Positions 22,143-30,569 are shown, counted from the first letter of the stretch. The stretch is DNA of 30,569 nucleotides from Lutibacter sp. (GCF_021647475.1 NZ_JAKIUR010000037.1:1-30569), one strand, 5' to 3'. Numbers and translations are program-made. The notes: generated by a model not told the origin, from the letters alone.

Positions 22143-24602
22143 TCAAAAGGTATTTTCTTTTCCTGTTTTATAAATAGTATTAAATAACAAGCCGTTTTCA
22201 GAAAAACCATTGATAATGAATTGGAATTCATTAGAAAATTCATTTGTTGGAATTTTAATAATTACTTCTCCTTTTTCATTTGTTTTAACCGCATTTTTCC
22301 AATCTATTTCTGTCCAGTTATAAGCTTCTTTGGTGTAAATATTGTATTGAGGTTTGTAATAATTAGTTGTCTTATCATATCCAATTAGGGAAATTAAATT
22401 TTTATACAATGTTTTTCCATATTTGTAATATTTATCGTTTGCCTTTTTAAGATAAACTTTAACAATTCCCCCAGCACCACCATCAATACCTCCTCCAGCA
22501 CCAGACCTATTTATTAAAATTTCATCTACATCTTCCATTAAAGTAGTATTAAAAAAATCAATTTGACTCTCACTATCAATTTTAACATCGTTTATAAAAA
22601 CATTTGGGGTTCCTTGTTTTCCCCCTACATTAAAACTACGTCTACCTCCTCGCAATTTCAAAATACAATTAGGACAAGTACCTACAACCATACCTAATTG
22701 TCGAAAATACTGTAATAAATTAAGGTAGATTTCTCCCATTCGTTCTGTTACTTTATGGTTTTTATAAAATCCTGAAGCCATAACATTATGTAAATTTGCT
22801 AAATTCATTTCATCATCATAAAAATTTCTTTTCCTTTTAGATTTAACTGTTTTTAGAACTATTTGTTTTAACACTTCAACCTTTGGATATGTTTTAAATT
22901 TTTTTACATTTAAATTTTCGGCTGATGAATACTCTTTGGTATTTTTTATTATTGAATTTTGCAGGTATCTACTTGTAATAAAATTGTGTTTTTTAATTGA
23001 AGTTGTGTCTTTAATGAAAGAAACCTTCGTTGGTTTTATTAAAGGATGTTTATTTCTAATTAATGCAACTTTTATGGTATCATTTTTAAAGACAAACACA
23101 TTATCAAATGAAAACAGACGATCTTTATTAATTTCACTTGAAGCAACTAAGCGACCTTTTTTTGATATAATACCTATATTATATTTTTTCGGATGCCATT
23201 TTATTTTGCCATTTAGGGTAAAACCACGTTCAAACTTAAATTTTTCTTTTGGGTTTATTTCTTTTATTTTTTTATCTAAAGTATAGGTACTCCAACCTTG
23301 GTTTAATAATAATAAGTCTAGATCTTTAGATTCTTTAACACTACCATTTTTAAAATAATAGGATGGATTTTCAATGCTACCTTTAATATAGGGCGTTAAC
23401 AAAAAGGCACTTTTAATAGTTTGATTTTCATGAAAGTTTTTTGCGTTTTTTGGAAGTACCGAAATACTTAGTTGAGAAATAACAGGTTTTAAATTTGAAT
23501 TGAGTGTTTTAATTTTAAAATTAATGGAGTCATTTTCGGTCTTCAATTTATTAATTAAAATAGCGGTTTGTTTGCTGAGTTTATTAATAAAAAATTTACG
23601 TTCTGCAATAGGTTGATTGTCTTTAAAAAGGGTAACAATGTTTACTCCATTCAAAAGATTATTTTTATCAAAAACAATTTTTTGGGTAGTTTGCTCAGTA
23701 TTAATAAGTGACAATGAAACAGCTTGACTTATGTAATTATTTCTATAAAGAAGTAACAAAAGGTTTGACTTTTGTAAAGTAGGTAGTGTTTGAATATTAG
23801 TTTTTAAGGTTAAAGCAATATAGTTTTCATCGGTATTGTCTAAACTAAAAATAATTCCTGTTTTGTTAGCTTTTGGTAGTTCAATTTTTTGAATGGTATT
23901 ATTAATTGCAATTATTGCAGTATATTTTTCTCCTTTATAAGGAATAAAATTACATTTACCCATACCAAACCTATTTCCTGTAAATTTTGTAATTTCTTCT
24001 TTTTCAGCATTTATAATTTTCCCAGTAAATGGAAATCCATGACCATTAATTAAGGCTTTAATTCCAACAACATTTTTTACGCCTTCTAATAAATAACCAC
24101 TTTCAGGAAACAGTTGAATATCATAATTATTGGTATTTTGATTTTGGCTTATTTCATTTTTAAGTGCAGGATTAATTATTTCTATTTCTTGAATAAATAC
24201 GTTTTCTTCACCAAAATTTCGCATGTAATTGGTAAATCCTTGAATAAAATATTCTCCAGGTTTTAAGCTATTATCTAATGAAAAATCTCCATTTCCAAGA
24301 CCGTTTTTAATAAAGATTGTTTTCTGTTTAATTAAATTTCCTTCAAAATCTATTAAATTAATGTGAAGGTTGCTTGTGTAAATAGAGGGTTTATTATCAG
24401 CATCTTCGGCTACATAAGCTGTAAACCAAATATTTTCATTTGTAAAATAAACCGATTTATTTACATGTAAAAAAACCTTTTCTCTAAATAAAGCATCTTT
24501 TTGAAAGGGATTAATAATAGATGAAGTTATGTTTTGTTGAGAAAATACAGACGCATAATTTAGAGCTAAAAATAGTGGTATTAATAATTTAATTTTTTTC
24601 AT
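22143..24602 (-). CDS. Exported MG2-like protein with a TonB plug-type domain but no beta-barrel
   Basis: This is an 819-residue exported protein with a signal peptide (1-21, ending YASVFSQ). The N-terminal part (about 35-145) has KVFLHVNKSVYFTNENIWFTAYV and GLGNGDFSLDNSLKPGEYFIQGFTNY, typical of the MG1/MG2 domains of alpha-2-macroglobulin-like Bacteroidetes proteins. Around 635-740 is a plug-like stretch with CPNC, LRGGRRSF, GTPNVFINDVKID and MEDVDEILINRSG, followed by a glycine-rich GAGGGIDGGAGG and IVKVYLKK. It has only about 75 residues after that, so the TonB-dependent barrel is missing. It follows the 591-residue exported protein by 29 bp and both probably form one operon. Biological role is unknown; periplasmic or outer-membrane-associated protein interaction is the safest guess. 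Confidence 0.75.
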   Translation of the reverse strand: MKKIKLLIPLFLALNYASVFSQQNITSSIINPFQKDALFREKVFLHVNKSVYFTNENIWFTAYVAEDADNKPSIYTSNLHINLIDFEGNLIKQKTIFIKNGLGNGDFSLDNSLKPGEYFIQGFTNYMRNFGEENVFIQEIEIINPALKNEISQNQNTNNYDIQLFPESGYLLEGVKNVVGIKALINGHGFPFTGKIINAEKEEITKFTGNRFGMGKCNFIPYKGEKYTAIIAINNTIQKIELPKANKTGIIFSLDNTDENYIALTLKTNIQTLPTLQKSNLLLLLYRNNYISQAVSLSLINTEQTTQKIVFDKNNLLNGVNIVTLFKDNQPIAERKFFINKLSKQTAILINKLKTENDSINFKIKTLNSNLKPVISQLSISVLPKNAKNFHENQTIKSAFLLTPYIKGSIENPSYYFKNGSVKESKDLDLLLLNQGWSTYTLDKKIKEINPKEKFKFERGFTLNGKIKWHPKKYNIGIISKKGRLVASSEINKDRLFSFDNVFVFKNDTIKVALIRNKHPLIKPTKVSFIKDTTSIKKHNFITSRYLQNSIIKNTKEYSSAENLNVKKFKTYPKVEVLKQIVLKTVKSKRKRNFYDDEMNLANLHNVMASGFYKNHKVTERMGEIYLNLLQYFRQLGMVVGTCPNCILKLRGGRRSFNVGGKQGTPNVFINDVKIDSESQIDFFNTTLMEDVDEILINRSGAGGGIDGGAGGIVKVYLKKANDKYYKYGKTLYKNLISLIGYDKTTNYYKPQYNIYTKEAYNWTEIDWKNAVKTNEKGEVIIKIPTNEFSNEFQFIINGFSENGLLFNTIYKTGKENTF

Positions 24603-24631
24603 AACAATTTATACTTTAAAAGATTCATAAT

Positions 24632-26407
24632 TTATTTTTTTAGTTTTTGTTTTACTTTTTCAGACCATCTAATTAAGTTTTGAAAATTTGTGCCATTGTT
24701 TGTGTCAGTAGCAATTTTTTTTATAGTTAAAGAAGCTTCATTAAATTTTTGATCACATAAAATTTTAGCATCTTCAAAAGAACTATTTTTAGAAAGTGCT
24801 ACTTTTAATTCCCTATTATAAATTTCGTAAATATCAAAAATTAAGTTGATGTACATAAGTTTACTGTTGATACGATTATAAGAACAAAAAGATGAATTTC
24901 TATCAAATAAAGTTTTAGTATTAAATTGTTTTTCGCCTCGCTCATTAATGAACATATCTAACATGTAACTAAAATTAAATTGTTCATCCAATTCAGATTT
25001 ATTTTTATTATGTTTAAATTCAGATATAGAAAACGATTCTTTGTCTACTGCTTTTGTAGCACCTTGCTGATAATCTTTATGATCCACATTTCTTTCTACA
25101 TCTTTTAATAAGCTTAACTTAATATCTTGCCATTTTAAAGGTTTGTTTTTTTGCCAAGTAATAATTGAAGGACGTATATATTGTAAATAATCTGAAGGAA
25201 TAGTTGTATTATAATTGATTAAATATCCATATTTTTTTAAAAAATCTAGAGACATTTTCTCTTTATAACTCCTAGGAAATTGATAATTTAAATTCCAAAA
25301 TTCATCGGAAGCTTTTAAGGCTCTTATTTTATCATAATCATTATTAAAATGAATATTGTTGGTAAAATAAGGTTCTTCAAAAGAAGTATTATAATCATAA
25401 AAATAAAGAAGTGAATGCGATGTGATAATTTCAAAATTATCTTTAGAGTTATAGTTCATTGTAAACTCAAAATCTAGTGATTGAATTTTGGTATAATCAT
25501 TTGGATTGAAATTAATGTTTAGCTGTATGCTTTTTGGAGTTATAATGTCATCTTCAATAATTGATGATAAACCGTTTGTTATTGGGTTTAAGCCACTTAA
25601 TTTTATTTTTTTAATCGTTAATGTTTCTTTGTTAAAAATAATGGTTCCAGATAAAAAATGACCATTCGCCTTTTTAGGTGTAAATGAAATTGATAAATCT
25701 CGTTGGCTACATGACACACATTCATCCATTTTTACACGATACTTTCCTTTAATAATTCCTAAAGTTAAATTACCAGGATATAACGGTAATATTTGACTAG
25801 ATTTTTCAAACAATTGAAAATCTTTTAAAATGTCCGTATTGTTTAAACTATAAAAAGGAAAAGATGCATTTTGACCAAAACGACCACTTTTTAATTGTAA
25901 ACCCACAATTCCTTTTGATAAATTTTGCTCACTATTATAAAACCCTTCAATGGTTTCTATAGGGATGCCTCTAGCTGATGAAGTTAGTGTAAGAAAAGCC
26001 TTACTATTTGTAACAGTTTGTTTGTCTCTATATTTTTTAATTAAACTATTTAAGAGATTGTACGTGTAATTTTTATTTTTTTTTGCTACAACTAAAACTT
26101 GATTTAAGTGAAAAGTGTTTGGAGTTAAATATAATTTTGAATGCTTTTTAAAATAGGATACTGTTATTTTTTTCGTTTTAAAACCTATGAACCTCACCTC
26201 TATTGAATCCGTTGGAAATTTACTTTTAATTTCAAATTTGCCGTCTTCATTTGTAATGGTATAATAATTATTACTGCTTATAATTTTTATAGTTGCGTAT
26301 GGTAGCGAAGTTTTTGTTTCCCTATCAAAAATAAAACCTTCAATAGTTGATTGGGAGAAAGAAAATGAAAATGATAATAAGAATAGAAGAACTGTAATTT
26401 TTTTCAT
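24632..26407 (-). CDS. Exported protein with a carboxypeptidase-regulatory-like domain
   Basis: This 591-residue protein has a signal peptide (1-18, ending FSFSFSQ). A carboxypeptidase regulatory-like domain spans about 20-95 (STIEGFIFDRETKTSLPYATIKI, NEDGKFEIKSK, VRFIGFKTKKI), as found at the N-terminus of many Bacteroidetes outer-membrane proteins. The remaining 490 residues are not a TonB receptor by length or motif. They contain ARGIPIETIEGFYN, a CSQRD-containing stretch (DECVSCSQRDLSISFTP) and many aromatic residues, consistent with an outer-membrane-associated or extracytoplasmic fold. I do not recognise a characterised family. A large stem-loop lies just upstream (26421-26505) and the MG2/plug-type gene lies 29 bp downstream on the same strand. 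Confidence 0.7.
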   Translation of the reverse strand: MKKITVLLFLLSFSFSFSQSTIEGFIFDRETKTSLPYATIKIISSNNYYTITNEDGKFEIKSKFPTDSIEVRFIGFKTKKITVSYFKKHSKLYLTPNTFHLNQVLVVAKKNKNYTYNLLNSLIKKYRDKQTVTNSKAFLTLTSSARGIPIETIEGFYNSEQNLSKGIVGLQLKSGRFGQNASFPFYSLNNTDILKDFQLFEKSSQILPLYPGNLTLGIIKGKYRVKMDECVSCSQRDLSISFTPKKANGHFLSGTIIFNKETLTIKKIKLSGLNPITNGLSSIIEDDIITPKSIQLNINFNPNDYTKIQSLDFEFTMNYNSKDNFEIITSHSLLYFYDYNTSFEEPYFTNNIHFNNDYDKIRALKASDEFWNLNYQFPRSYKEKMSLDFLKKYGYLINYNTTIPSDYLQYIRPSIITWQKNKPLKWQDIKLSLLKDVERNVDHKDYQQGATKAVDKESFSISEFKHNKNKSELDEQFNFSYMLDMFINERGEKQFNTKTLFDRNSSFCSYNRINSKLMYINLIFDIYEIYNRELKVALSKNSSFEDAKILCDQKFNEASLTIKKIATDTNNGTNFQNLIRWSEKVKQKLKK

Positions 26408-26420
26408 TGCTTTTTTTTGG

Positions 26421-26505
26421 GTGATTAACTAAGTGTTTTTTTAACAAAATATTAACAAAAATCATTCCAAACTGTTTTTGTTAAAAAAATAAATTAGTTA
26501 ATCAC
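26421..26505. repeat. 85-bp imperfect palindrome between mutS and the next gene
   Basis: The outer arms GTGATTAACTAA (26421-26432) and TTAGTTAATCAC (26494-26505) are exact complements. The inner arms TTTTTTTAACAAAA (26436-26449) and TTTTGTTAAAAAAA (26476-26489) also pair perfectly. The two stems, 26 bp in total, are separated by a small 3/4-base internal loop and closed by a 26-base loop. It starts 4 bp after the mutS stop, so it may be the mutS terminator or mRNA 3' end, and it also forms part of the leader of the downstream gene (ATG at 26407). Confidence 0.75.
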
Positions 26506-26509
26506 TATT

Positions 26510-29137
26510 CTACTTTTTAGTCAACATCCGCTTAATTTCATTCAGCTTCATTAAGGCTTCAATTGGGGTAAGTGTATCTATATTTGTAGCTAAAATTTCT
26601 TCTTTTATATCTTCTAATAAAGGATCGTCTAATTTAAAAAAACTCAACTGCATATCTGAATCTGAAGCATTTTTTAAAGTCTCTTTAACCTCTTGATTGG
26701 TATGGTTTTTTTCAAGTTGTTTTAGCATTTTACTAGCTCTGTGGACTACTGCTGTTGGCATTCCTGCTATTTTTGCAACATAAATACCAAAACTATGTTC
26801 GCTACCACCAGGAACTAATTTTCGTAAAAAGATAACTTTGTTTTTTAATTCTTTTACAGAAACATTAAAGTTTTTAATGCGATTAAAAGTATCCGTCATA
26901 TCATTTAATTCATGATAATGGGTTGCAAACAAGGTTTTAGCTTTTGCAGGATGTTCATGTAAATACTCGGCTATTGCCCAAGCTATTGAAATACCATCAT
27001 ACGTACTGGTTCCTCGTCCAATTTCATCTAATAACACTAAACTTCTTTCTGAAATATTATTTAAAATACTGGCAGTTTCATTCATTTCTACCATAAAAGT
27101 AGATTCACCCATAGAAATATTATCACTAGCACCAACGCGAGTAAATATTTTGTCAACAATACCAATTCTTGCATTTTGAGCAGGAACATAACTTCCCATT
27201 TGAGCTAATAAAACAATCAATGCAGTTTGGCGTAAAATAGCAGATTTACCACTCATATTTGGACCGGTAATCATAATTATTTGTTGCTGATTTCGGTTTA
27301 AAACCAAATCGTTAGCTATATATTCTTCGCCAATAGGTAATTGTTTTTCAATAACGGGATGTCGCCCATTTTTAATTTCTAAATCGGTACTTTCATCTAA
27401 ATGCGGACAAACATAATTATTCTTTTTTGCCAAAAACGAAAAAGAAGCCAAACAATCTAATTGCGAAATTAAATGTGCATTTAATTGAATAGGCTGAATA
27501 TAATCTATTAAATCGCTAATTAGTTCAGCAAAAAGTTGTTGTTCTAATTTTCCAATTTTTTCTTCAGCACCTAAAATTTTAGATTCGTATTCTTTTAATT
27601 CTTCTGTAATATAGCGTTCAGCATTTACCAAGGTTTGTTTTCTAATCCATTGCTCTGGAACTTTATCTTTGTGTGTATTTCTAACTTCAATATAATAGCC
27701 AAACACATTATTAAAAGCTATTTTTAAGGATGAAATTCCTGAACTTTCAGTTTCACGAGCCAACATTTCATCTAAATAATCTTTTCCAGAAGTTGAAATT
27801 GCACGTAATTCATCTAATTCTTTTGAAACGCCACTTGCAATAGCATTCCCTTTATTAATGTTTACAGGAGCATCTTCATTTAAAGTTATACTTATTTTTT
27901 CTCGTAAAGTTTTGCAATTTTGAAGTTGTTCTCCTATAATTTGTAACGCTTTATTACTACTTTTTTCTGTTGCTTCTTTTATAGGAATAATAGCATTTAA
28001 AGAATTTTTTAATAGCTCTACTTCCCGTGGATTTACTTTTCCTGTGGCAACTTTTGAAATCAATCGTTCTAAATCACTTATTTGTTTAATTTGATAAGTT
28101 GTCAACTCAAAAAAAACATCGTTTTTTATAAAATACTTTACAATATCTAAACGCTTATTAATTTGATGAATATCTTTTAGAGGCAGAGCTAACCAACGTT
28201 TTAACAAACGTCCGCCCATAGGTGAAATGGTTTTATCAATAACGTCTAAAAGCGTAACTGCATTTGCAGAGGTTGAATGGTATAATTCTAAATTACGAAT
28301 GGTAAATTTATCCATCCAAACATAATTATCTTCATTAATACGTTTAATAGTATTAATATGTTCTAACTTATTATGCTGAGTTTCAAATAGATAAAACAAT
28401 ATTGCTCCAGATGAAATAATGCCTTCATTTAAATTATCAATTCCAAAACCTTTTAGCGTTTTTACTTTAAAATGATTGGTTAAAGTTTCCATAGCGTAAT
28501 CGGATTGAAACACCCAATCATCTAAATAAAAGGTATAAAAATCATCACCAAATAATTCGGAAAATTTGGATTTATATTGTTTTTGAACTAAAACTTCATT
28601 CGGAGCAAAATTTTGAAGTAATTTATCAATGTATTCACTATTACCTTGAGACGTTAAAAATTCTCCTGTTGAAACGTCTAAAAATGAAATTCCTATTTGT
28701 TTTTTCCCTCCAGTTCGGCGAGCATGTCCAAAATGAATTGCTGCTAAAAAATTATTGGTTTTAGCAGTTAACACTTCATTATTTAAAGCAACACCTGGGG
28801 TTACCAATTCTGTAACACCACGTTTTACAATAGTTTTAGTCATTTTAGGATCTTCCAACTGATCGCAAATGGCAACACGCATTCCTGCTTTCACTAACTT
28901 TGGCAAATAAGTATTTATGGAATGGTAAGGAAAACCAGCCAATGCGGTTTCCGTTTCGCTACCAGCACCACGTTTGGTTAAAATAATTCCTAAAATTTTA
29001 GCTGCTTTTTTAGCATCTTCACCAAAAGTTTCATAAAAATCACCCACTCTAAACAACAACATAGCATCAGGATATTTAACCTTGATAGCATTATATTGTT
29101 TCATTAAAGGAGTTACTTTCTTAGTTTTTGCTGCCAA
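26510..29137 (-). CDS. mutS: DNA mismatch repair protein MutS
   Basis: MutS recognises base mismatches and small loops and, with MutL, starts repair. Domains are in the usual order over 875 residues. The mismatch-binding N-terminus has GDFYETF (F34 and E36, equal to E. coli F36 and E38) and LAGFPYHSINTYLPKLVKAG. The core/clamp follows with MGGRLLKRWLALPL. The ATPase has Walker A TGPNMSGKSAILRQ (about 620-633), SDNISMGESTFMVEM, Walker B SLVLLDEIGRGTSTYDG and the FATHYHEL switch. The C-terminal part ends in the SFFKLDDPLLEDIKEEI stretch and a short helical tail. The start is TTG at 29135-29137 (AAKTKKVTPLMKQY follows); an in-frame TAA at 29150-29152 excludes an earlier start, and the next ATG is residue 12. 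Length is within the normal range. Confidence 0.96.
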   Translation of the reverse strand: MAAKTKKVTPLMKQYNAIKVKYPDAMLLFRVGDFYETFGEDAKKAAKILGIILTKRGAGSETETALAGFPYHSINTYLPKLVKAGMRVAICDQLEDPKMTKTIVKRGVTELVTPGVALNNEVLTAKTNNFLAAIHFGHARRTGGKKQIGISFLDVSTGEFLTSQGNSEYIDKLLQNFAPNEVLVQKQYKSKFSELFGDDFYTFYLDDWVFQSDYAMETLTNHFKVKTLKGFGIDNLNEGIISSGAILFYLFETQHNKLEHINTIKRINEDNYVWMDKFTIRNLELYHSTSANAVTLLDVIDKTISPMGGRLLKRWLALPLKDIHQINKRLDIVKYFIKNDVFFELTTYQIKQISDLERLISKVATGKVNPREVELLKNSLNAIIPIKEATEKSSNKALQIIGEQLQNCKTLREKISITLNEDAPVNINKGNAIASGVSKELDELRAISTSGKDYLDEMLARETESSGISSLKIAFNNVFGYYIEVRNTHKDKVPEQWIRKQTLVNAERYITEELKEYESKILGAEEKIGKLEQQLFAELISDLIDYIQPIQLNAHLISQLDCLASFSFLAKKNNYVCPHLDESTDLEIKNGRHPVIEKQLPIGEEYIANDLVLNRNQQQIIMITGPNMSGKSAILRQTALIVLLAQMGSYVPAQNARIGIVDKIFTRVGASDNISMGESTFMVEMNETASILNNISERSLVLLDEIGRGTSTYDGISIAWAIAEYLHEHPAKAKTLFATHYHELNDMTDTFNRIKNFNVSVKELKNKVIFLRKLVPGGSEHSFGIYVAKIAGMPTAVVHRASKMLKQLEKNHTNQEVKETLKNASDSDMQLSFFKLDDPLLEDIKEEILATNIDTLTPIEALMKLNEIKRMLTKK

Positions 29138-29219
29138 TTTTTTAAGAAATTAAGTTAGTTTTGCGAAGTTACATTTTATATTGAAAGATTGAAAAATTTA
29201 ATGATTAAAGAATTAATTG

Positions 29220-29291
29220 ATTGTCCGTAACTAATCATAAAATGTTCGTCATGCTAAACCTGCCTGTCCGGCAGGCAGGTTTAGCATGACG
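29220..29291. repeat. Family 2 repeat, second copy, with a perfect 20-bp-arm hairpin
   Basis: TGATTGTCCGTAA (from 29219) is identical over 13 bases to the left end of the 20061 element. It is followed by a perfect inverted repeat, arms 29247-29266 and 29272-29291, with a 5-base centre. The arms begin CGTCATGCTAAACCTGCCTG. The right-hand ATTACGGACA end is not seen here. It lies in the 472-bp region between mutS and trmH, which otherwise holds only family 1 copy B and AT-rich spacer. Confidence 0.75.
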
Positions 29292-29365
29292 TATAAATAT
29301 GAAATATGACACAAAAAGGATATACATTCGAATTAATATTTACACGTTATAATTTTTATATATTA

Positions 29366-29568
29366 ACCCGCTGTGCATTATGATAAAGTTTCGTCAATTC
29401 GAGTGAATTTTAGCCTTTTTAGGCTTAAAATTAGTATCGAGAATAGGTTTTTTAGTTAAAAACAGCCGTTCTCGATACCATTTTTTATCAAAAATTACCT
29501 GCCTTGCCGTCAGGCAGGCTCGAACTGACGCAACAGCAAGGTTAAAAGAGTCAAAATGCACAACGAGT
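29366..29568 (+). repeat. Family 1 element, copy B
   Basis: This 203-bp copy begins ACCCGCTGTGCATTATGAT and ends with the complement of ACTCGTTGTGCATTTTGAC. The interior is nearly base-for-base copy A up to TCGAACTGACG, then goes directly to the right end, without the 88-bp module of copy A. Flanks are AT-rich; TATATTA (left) and TATATTG (right) could be a decayed duplication. It ends 41 bp before the trmH start codon. Confidence 0.85.
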
Positions 29569-29609
29569 TATATTGAGATATTTCAAGTAAATTTAATTAA
29601 ATACTAATT

Positions 29610-30140
29610 ATGAGAAAATTAAAAAATAGTGAGCTTGGAAGATTAAATGTTGATGAATTCAAAAAAAAAGATAAAACTCCCATTATTGTTATACTAGATA
29701 ATGTTAGAAGTTTAAACAATATTGGTTCGGTTTTTAGAACCAGTGATGCTTTTTTAATTGAAAAAATATATTTGTGTGGCATTACTGCAAAACCACCACA
29801 TAAAGATATTCATAAAACAGCATTGGGAGCTACAGAAACTGTGGAATGGGAATATGTGGAAGATACATTAATTTTGGTTGAAAAGTTGAAAAGTTTAAAG
29901 TTTAAAGTTTTAGCTATTGAACAAGTTGAAAACAGCATAATGTTAAATAATTTTACGTTAGAAAAAAATCAAAAATATGCTGTTATTTTTGGTAATGAAG
30001 TGAAAGGCGTTCAGCAAGATGTAGTTTCTGCTTCAGATTATTGTATTGAAATTCCGCAGTTTGGCACTAAACATTCATTAAATATTTCGGTTAGTGTTGG
30101 TGTAGTACTTTGGGATTTGGTTAAAAAGATGAAATTTTAA
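29610..30140 (+). CDS. SpoU/TrmH family RNA 2'-O-methyltransferase
   Basis: This 176-residue SPOUT methyltransferase uses SAM to methylate a ribose 2'-OH in tRNA or rRNA. The three SpoU motifs are present. Motif 1 is DNVRSLNNIGSVFRTSDAF (30-48) with N37 and R43, motif 2 is VIFGNEVKGV (125-134) with E130, and motif 3 is IEIPQFGTKHSLNISVSVGV (147-166) with N158. There is no N-terminal substrate-binding extension of the RlmB type; the short N-terminal LKNSELGRLNVDEFK is typical of a compact Bacteroidetes branch. The target nucleotide is unknown (tRNA G18 and the wobble ribose are the usual options). Inverted copies of family 1 stand on both sides of this single gene. Confidence 0.92.
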   Translation: MRKLKNSELGRLNVDEFKKKDKTPIIVILDNVRSLNNIGSVFRTSDAFLIEKIYLCGITAKPPHKDIHKTALGATETVEWEYVEDTLILVEKLKSLKFKVLAIEQVENSIMLNNFTLEKNQKYAVIFGNEVKGVQQDVVSASDYCIEIPQFGTKHSLNISVSVGVVLWDLVKKMKF

Positions 30141-30197
30141 GTAAATTACTTACTAACATGAGTTTGATATAAACTTTATTGTAAGCATCTTAAAATT

Positions 30198-30310
30198 GGG
30201 ATGTTATTGCGAAAATTATAAATATTAGCATATGATTTGTGGCAATCTTATTCTTAATTATGAGATTGCTTCTTCTTTTCGTTTCACTCTAATTTATCAC
30301 AAAGACGTAA
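30198..30310. repeat. Decayed palindromic repeat of the GCAATCT/AGATTGC type
   Basis: GCAATCT (30242-30248) and AGATTGC (30263-30269) pair across a 14-base loop. Outside them TTATTGCGA (from about 30204) and CACAAAGACG (30299-30308) resemble the edges of the ATTGCGA...CAATGACG repeat common in flavobacteria. Many bases are worn, so I regard it as a fossil copy. Confidence 0.35.
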
Positions 30311-30321
30311 TTTATTGTATT

Positions 30322-30489
30322 ACCCGTTGTGCATTTTGATTCTTTAAATCTACTGTTACGTCAGTTCGAGCCTGTCTGACGGCAAGGCATGTAATTTTTG
30401 ATAAAAAATGGTATCGAGAACGGCTATTTTTAACTAAAAAACCTATTCTCGATACTAATTTTAAGCCTAAAAAGGCTAAAATTCACTCG
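30322..30489 (-). repeat. Family 1 element, copy C (inverted, one end lost)
   Basis: Read on the minus strand, the body matches copies A and B, including the AGCCTTTTTAGGCT hairpin, GTATCGAGAATAGG...CCGTTCTCGATACC and CGAACTGACG. The plus-strand left end ACCCGTTGTGCATTTTGAT is intact. Similarity stops after CACTCG at 30489, so roughly the last 30 bp and the other terminal repeat are missing. With the repeat above it makes up most of the 429-bp stretch from trmH to the window end; no gene is supported there. Confidence 0.8.
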
Positions 30490-30569
30490 TATTCTATGAT
30501 TAAAACAAATAAAAACATTAAAATTTATCACTAATTTTTAAGCTGCATATTTCATAAAATCCACATAAG

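Noticed and set aside
30538..30569. Possible minus-strand gene end reading YVDFMKYAA followed by TAA
   Set aside because: Only nine codons are inside the window, and no family can be recognised; the open frame is easily due to chance.
1..30569. Phage, plasmid, defence island or toxin-antitoxin content
   Set aside because: No integrase, structural, replication, restriction or toxin-like genes could be recognised; apart from the edge insertion sequence and repeats, the genes are ordinary chromosomal ones.

Overview
The window looks like chromosome from an AT-rich member of the Bacteroidetes, most probably Flavobacteriaceae. The reasons are strong A+T bias, start codons without clear Shine-Dalgarno sequences, several upstream sites matching the Bacteroidetes -7 element TAnnTTTG, and gene families and neighbourhoods typical of that group: SufE/DUF59/DUF2480/DUF3078, an OlsF-like fused acyltransferase, PAS-rich hybrid kinases, and a plug-domain protein without a barrel. 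I cannot name the genus. I see no rRNA, tRNA, CRISPR array, prophage or integrase.

Layout. 1-126: right end of an insertion sequence, ISAs1-like from the transposase C-terminus, which cuts off a DUF3078 gene (127-403). 476-1792 (minus): tail of the iron-sulfur assembly operon, sufE - DUF59/SufT-like - DUF2480. 1891-5075 (plus): PfkB-type sugar kinase and a 632-residue PurF-like glutamine amidotransferase/phosphoribosyltransferase, separated by a 290-bp inverted-repeat element. 5193-6989 (plus): GH13 oligo-1,6-glucosidase-like lipoprotein. 7117-8879 (minus): superoxide dismutase and fructose-1,6-bisphosphatase. 9004-12618 (plus): GNAT acetyltransferase, aspartate kinase, OlsF-like two-domain acyltransferase. 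12620-15019 (minus): TM2 protein, a broken VOC/glyoxalase gene carrying a repeat, a D-2-hydroxyacid dehydrogenase and panB. 15124-21753 (plus): a soluble histidine kinase, a 1341-residue PAS/GAF hybrid kinase, an ECF sigma factor with a small Cys/His-rich anti-sigma-like protein, and an O-methyltransferase. 21755-29137 (minus): tatA, two exported proteins in tandem, and mutS. 29610-30140 (plus): a SpoU/TrmH RNA methyltransferase flanked by inverted copies of the same repeat seen at 2871-3160.

The genes are mostly housekeeping (Fe-S assembly, central carbon, amino-acid and pantothenate synthesis, repair, tRNA/rRNA methylation) plus a signalling block. The least ordinary material is intergenic. 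There are at least three families of structured, dispersed repeats: family 1 with TGTGCATT-type terminal inverted repeats and, in one copy, a perfect 8-bp flanking duplication; family 2 starting TGTCCGTAAT with palindromic cores; and a decayed third type. One family 1 copy lies 16 bp before a start codon, one sits in a dead gene, and two bracket trmH in opposite orientation. A large hairpin also lies between mutS and the next gene. If there is something undescribed here, I judge it to be family 1, a non-coding, modular, apparently mobile element.
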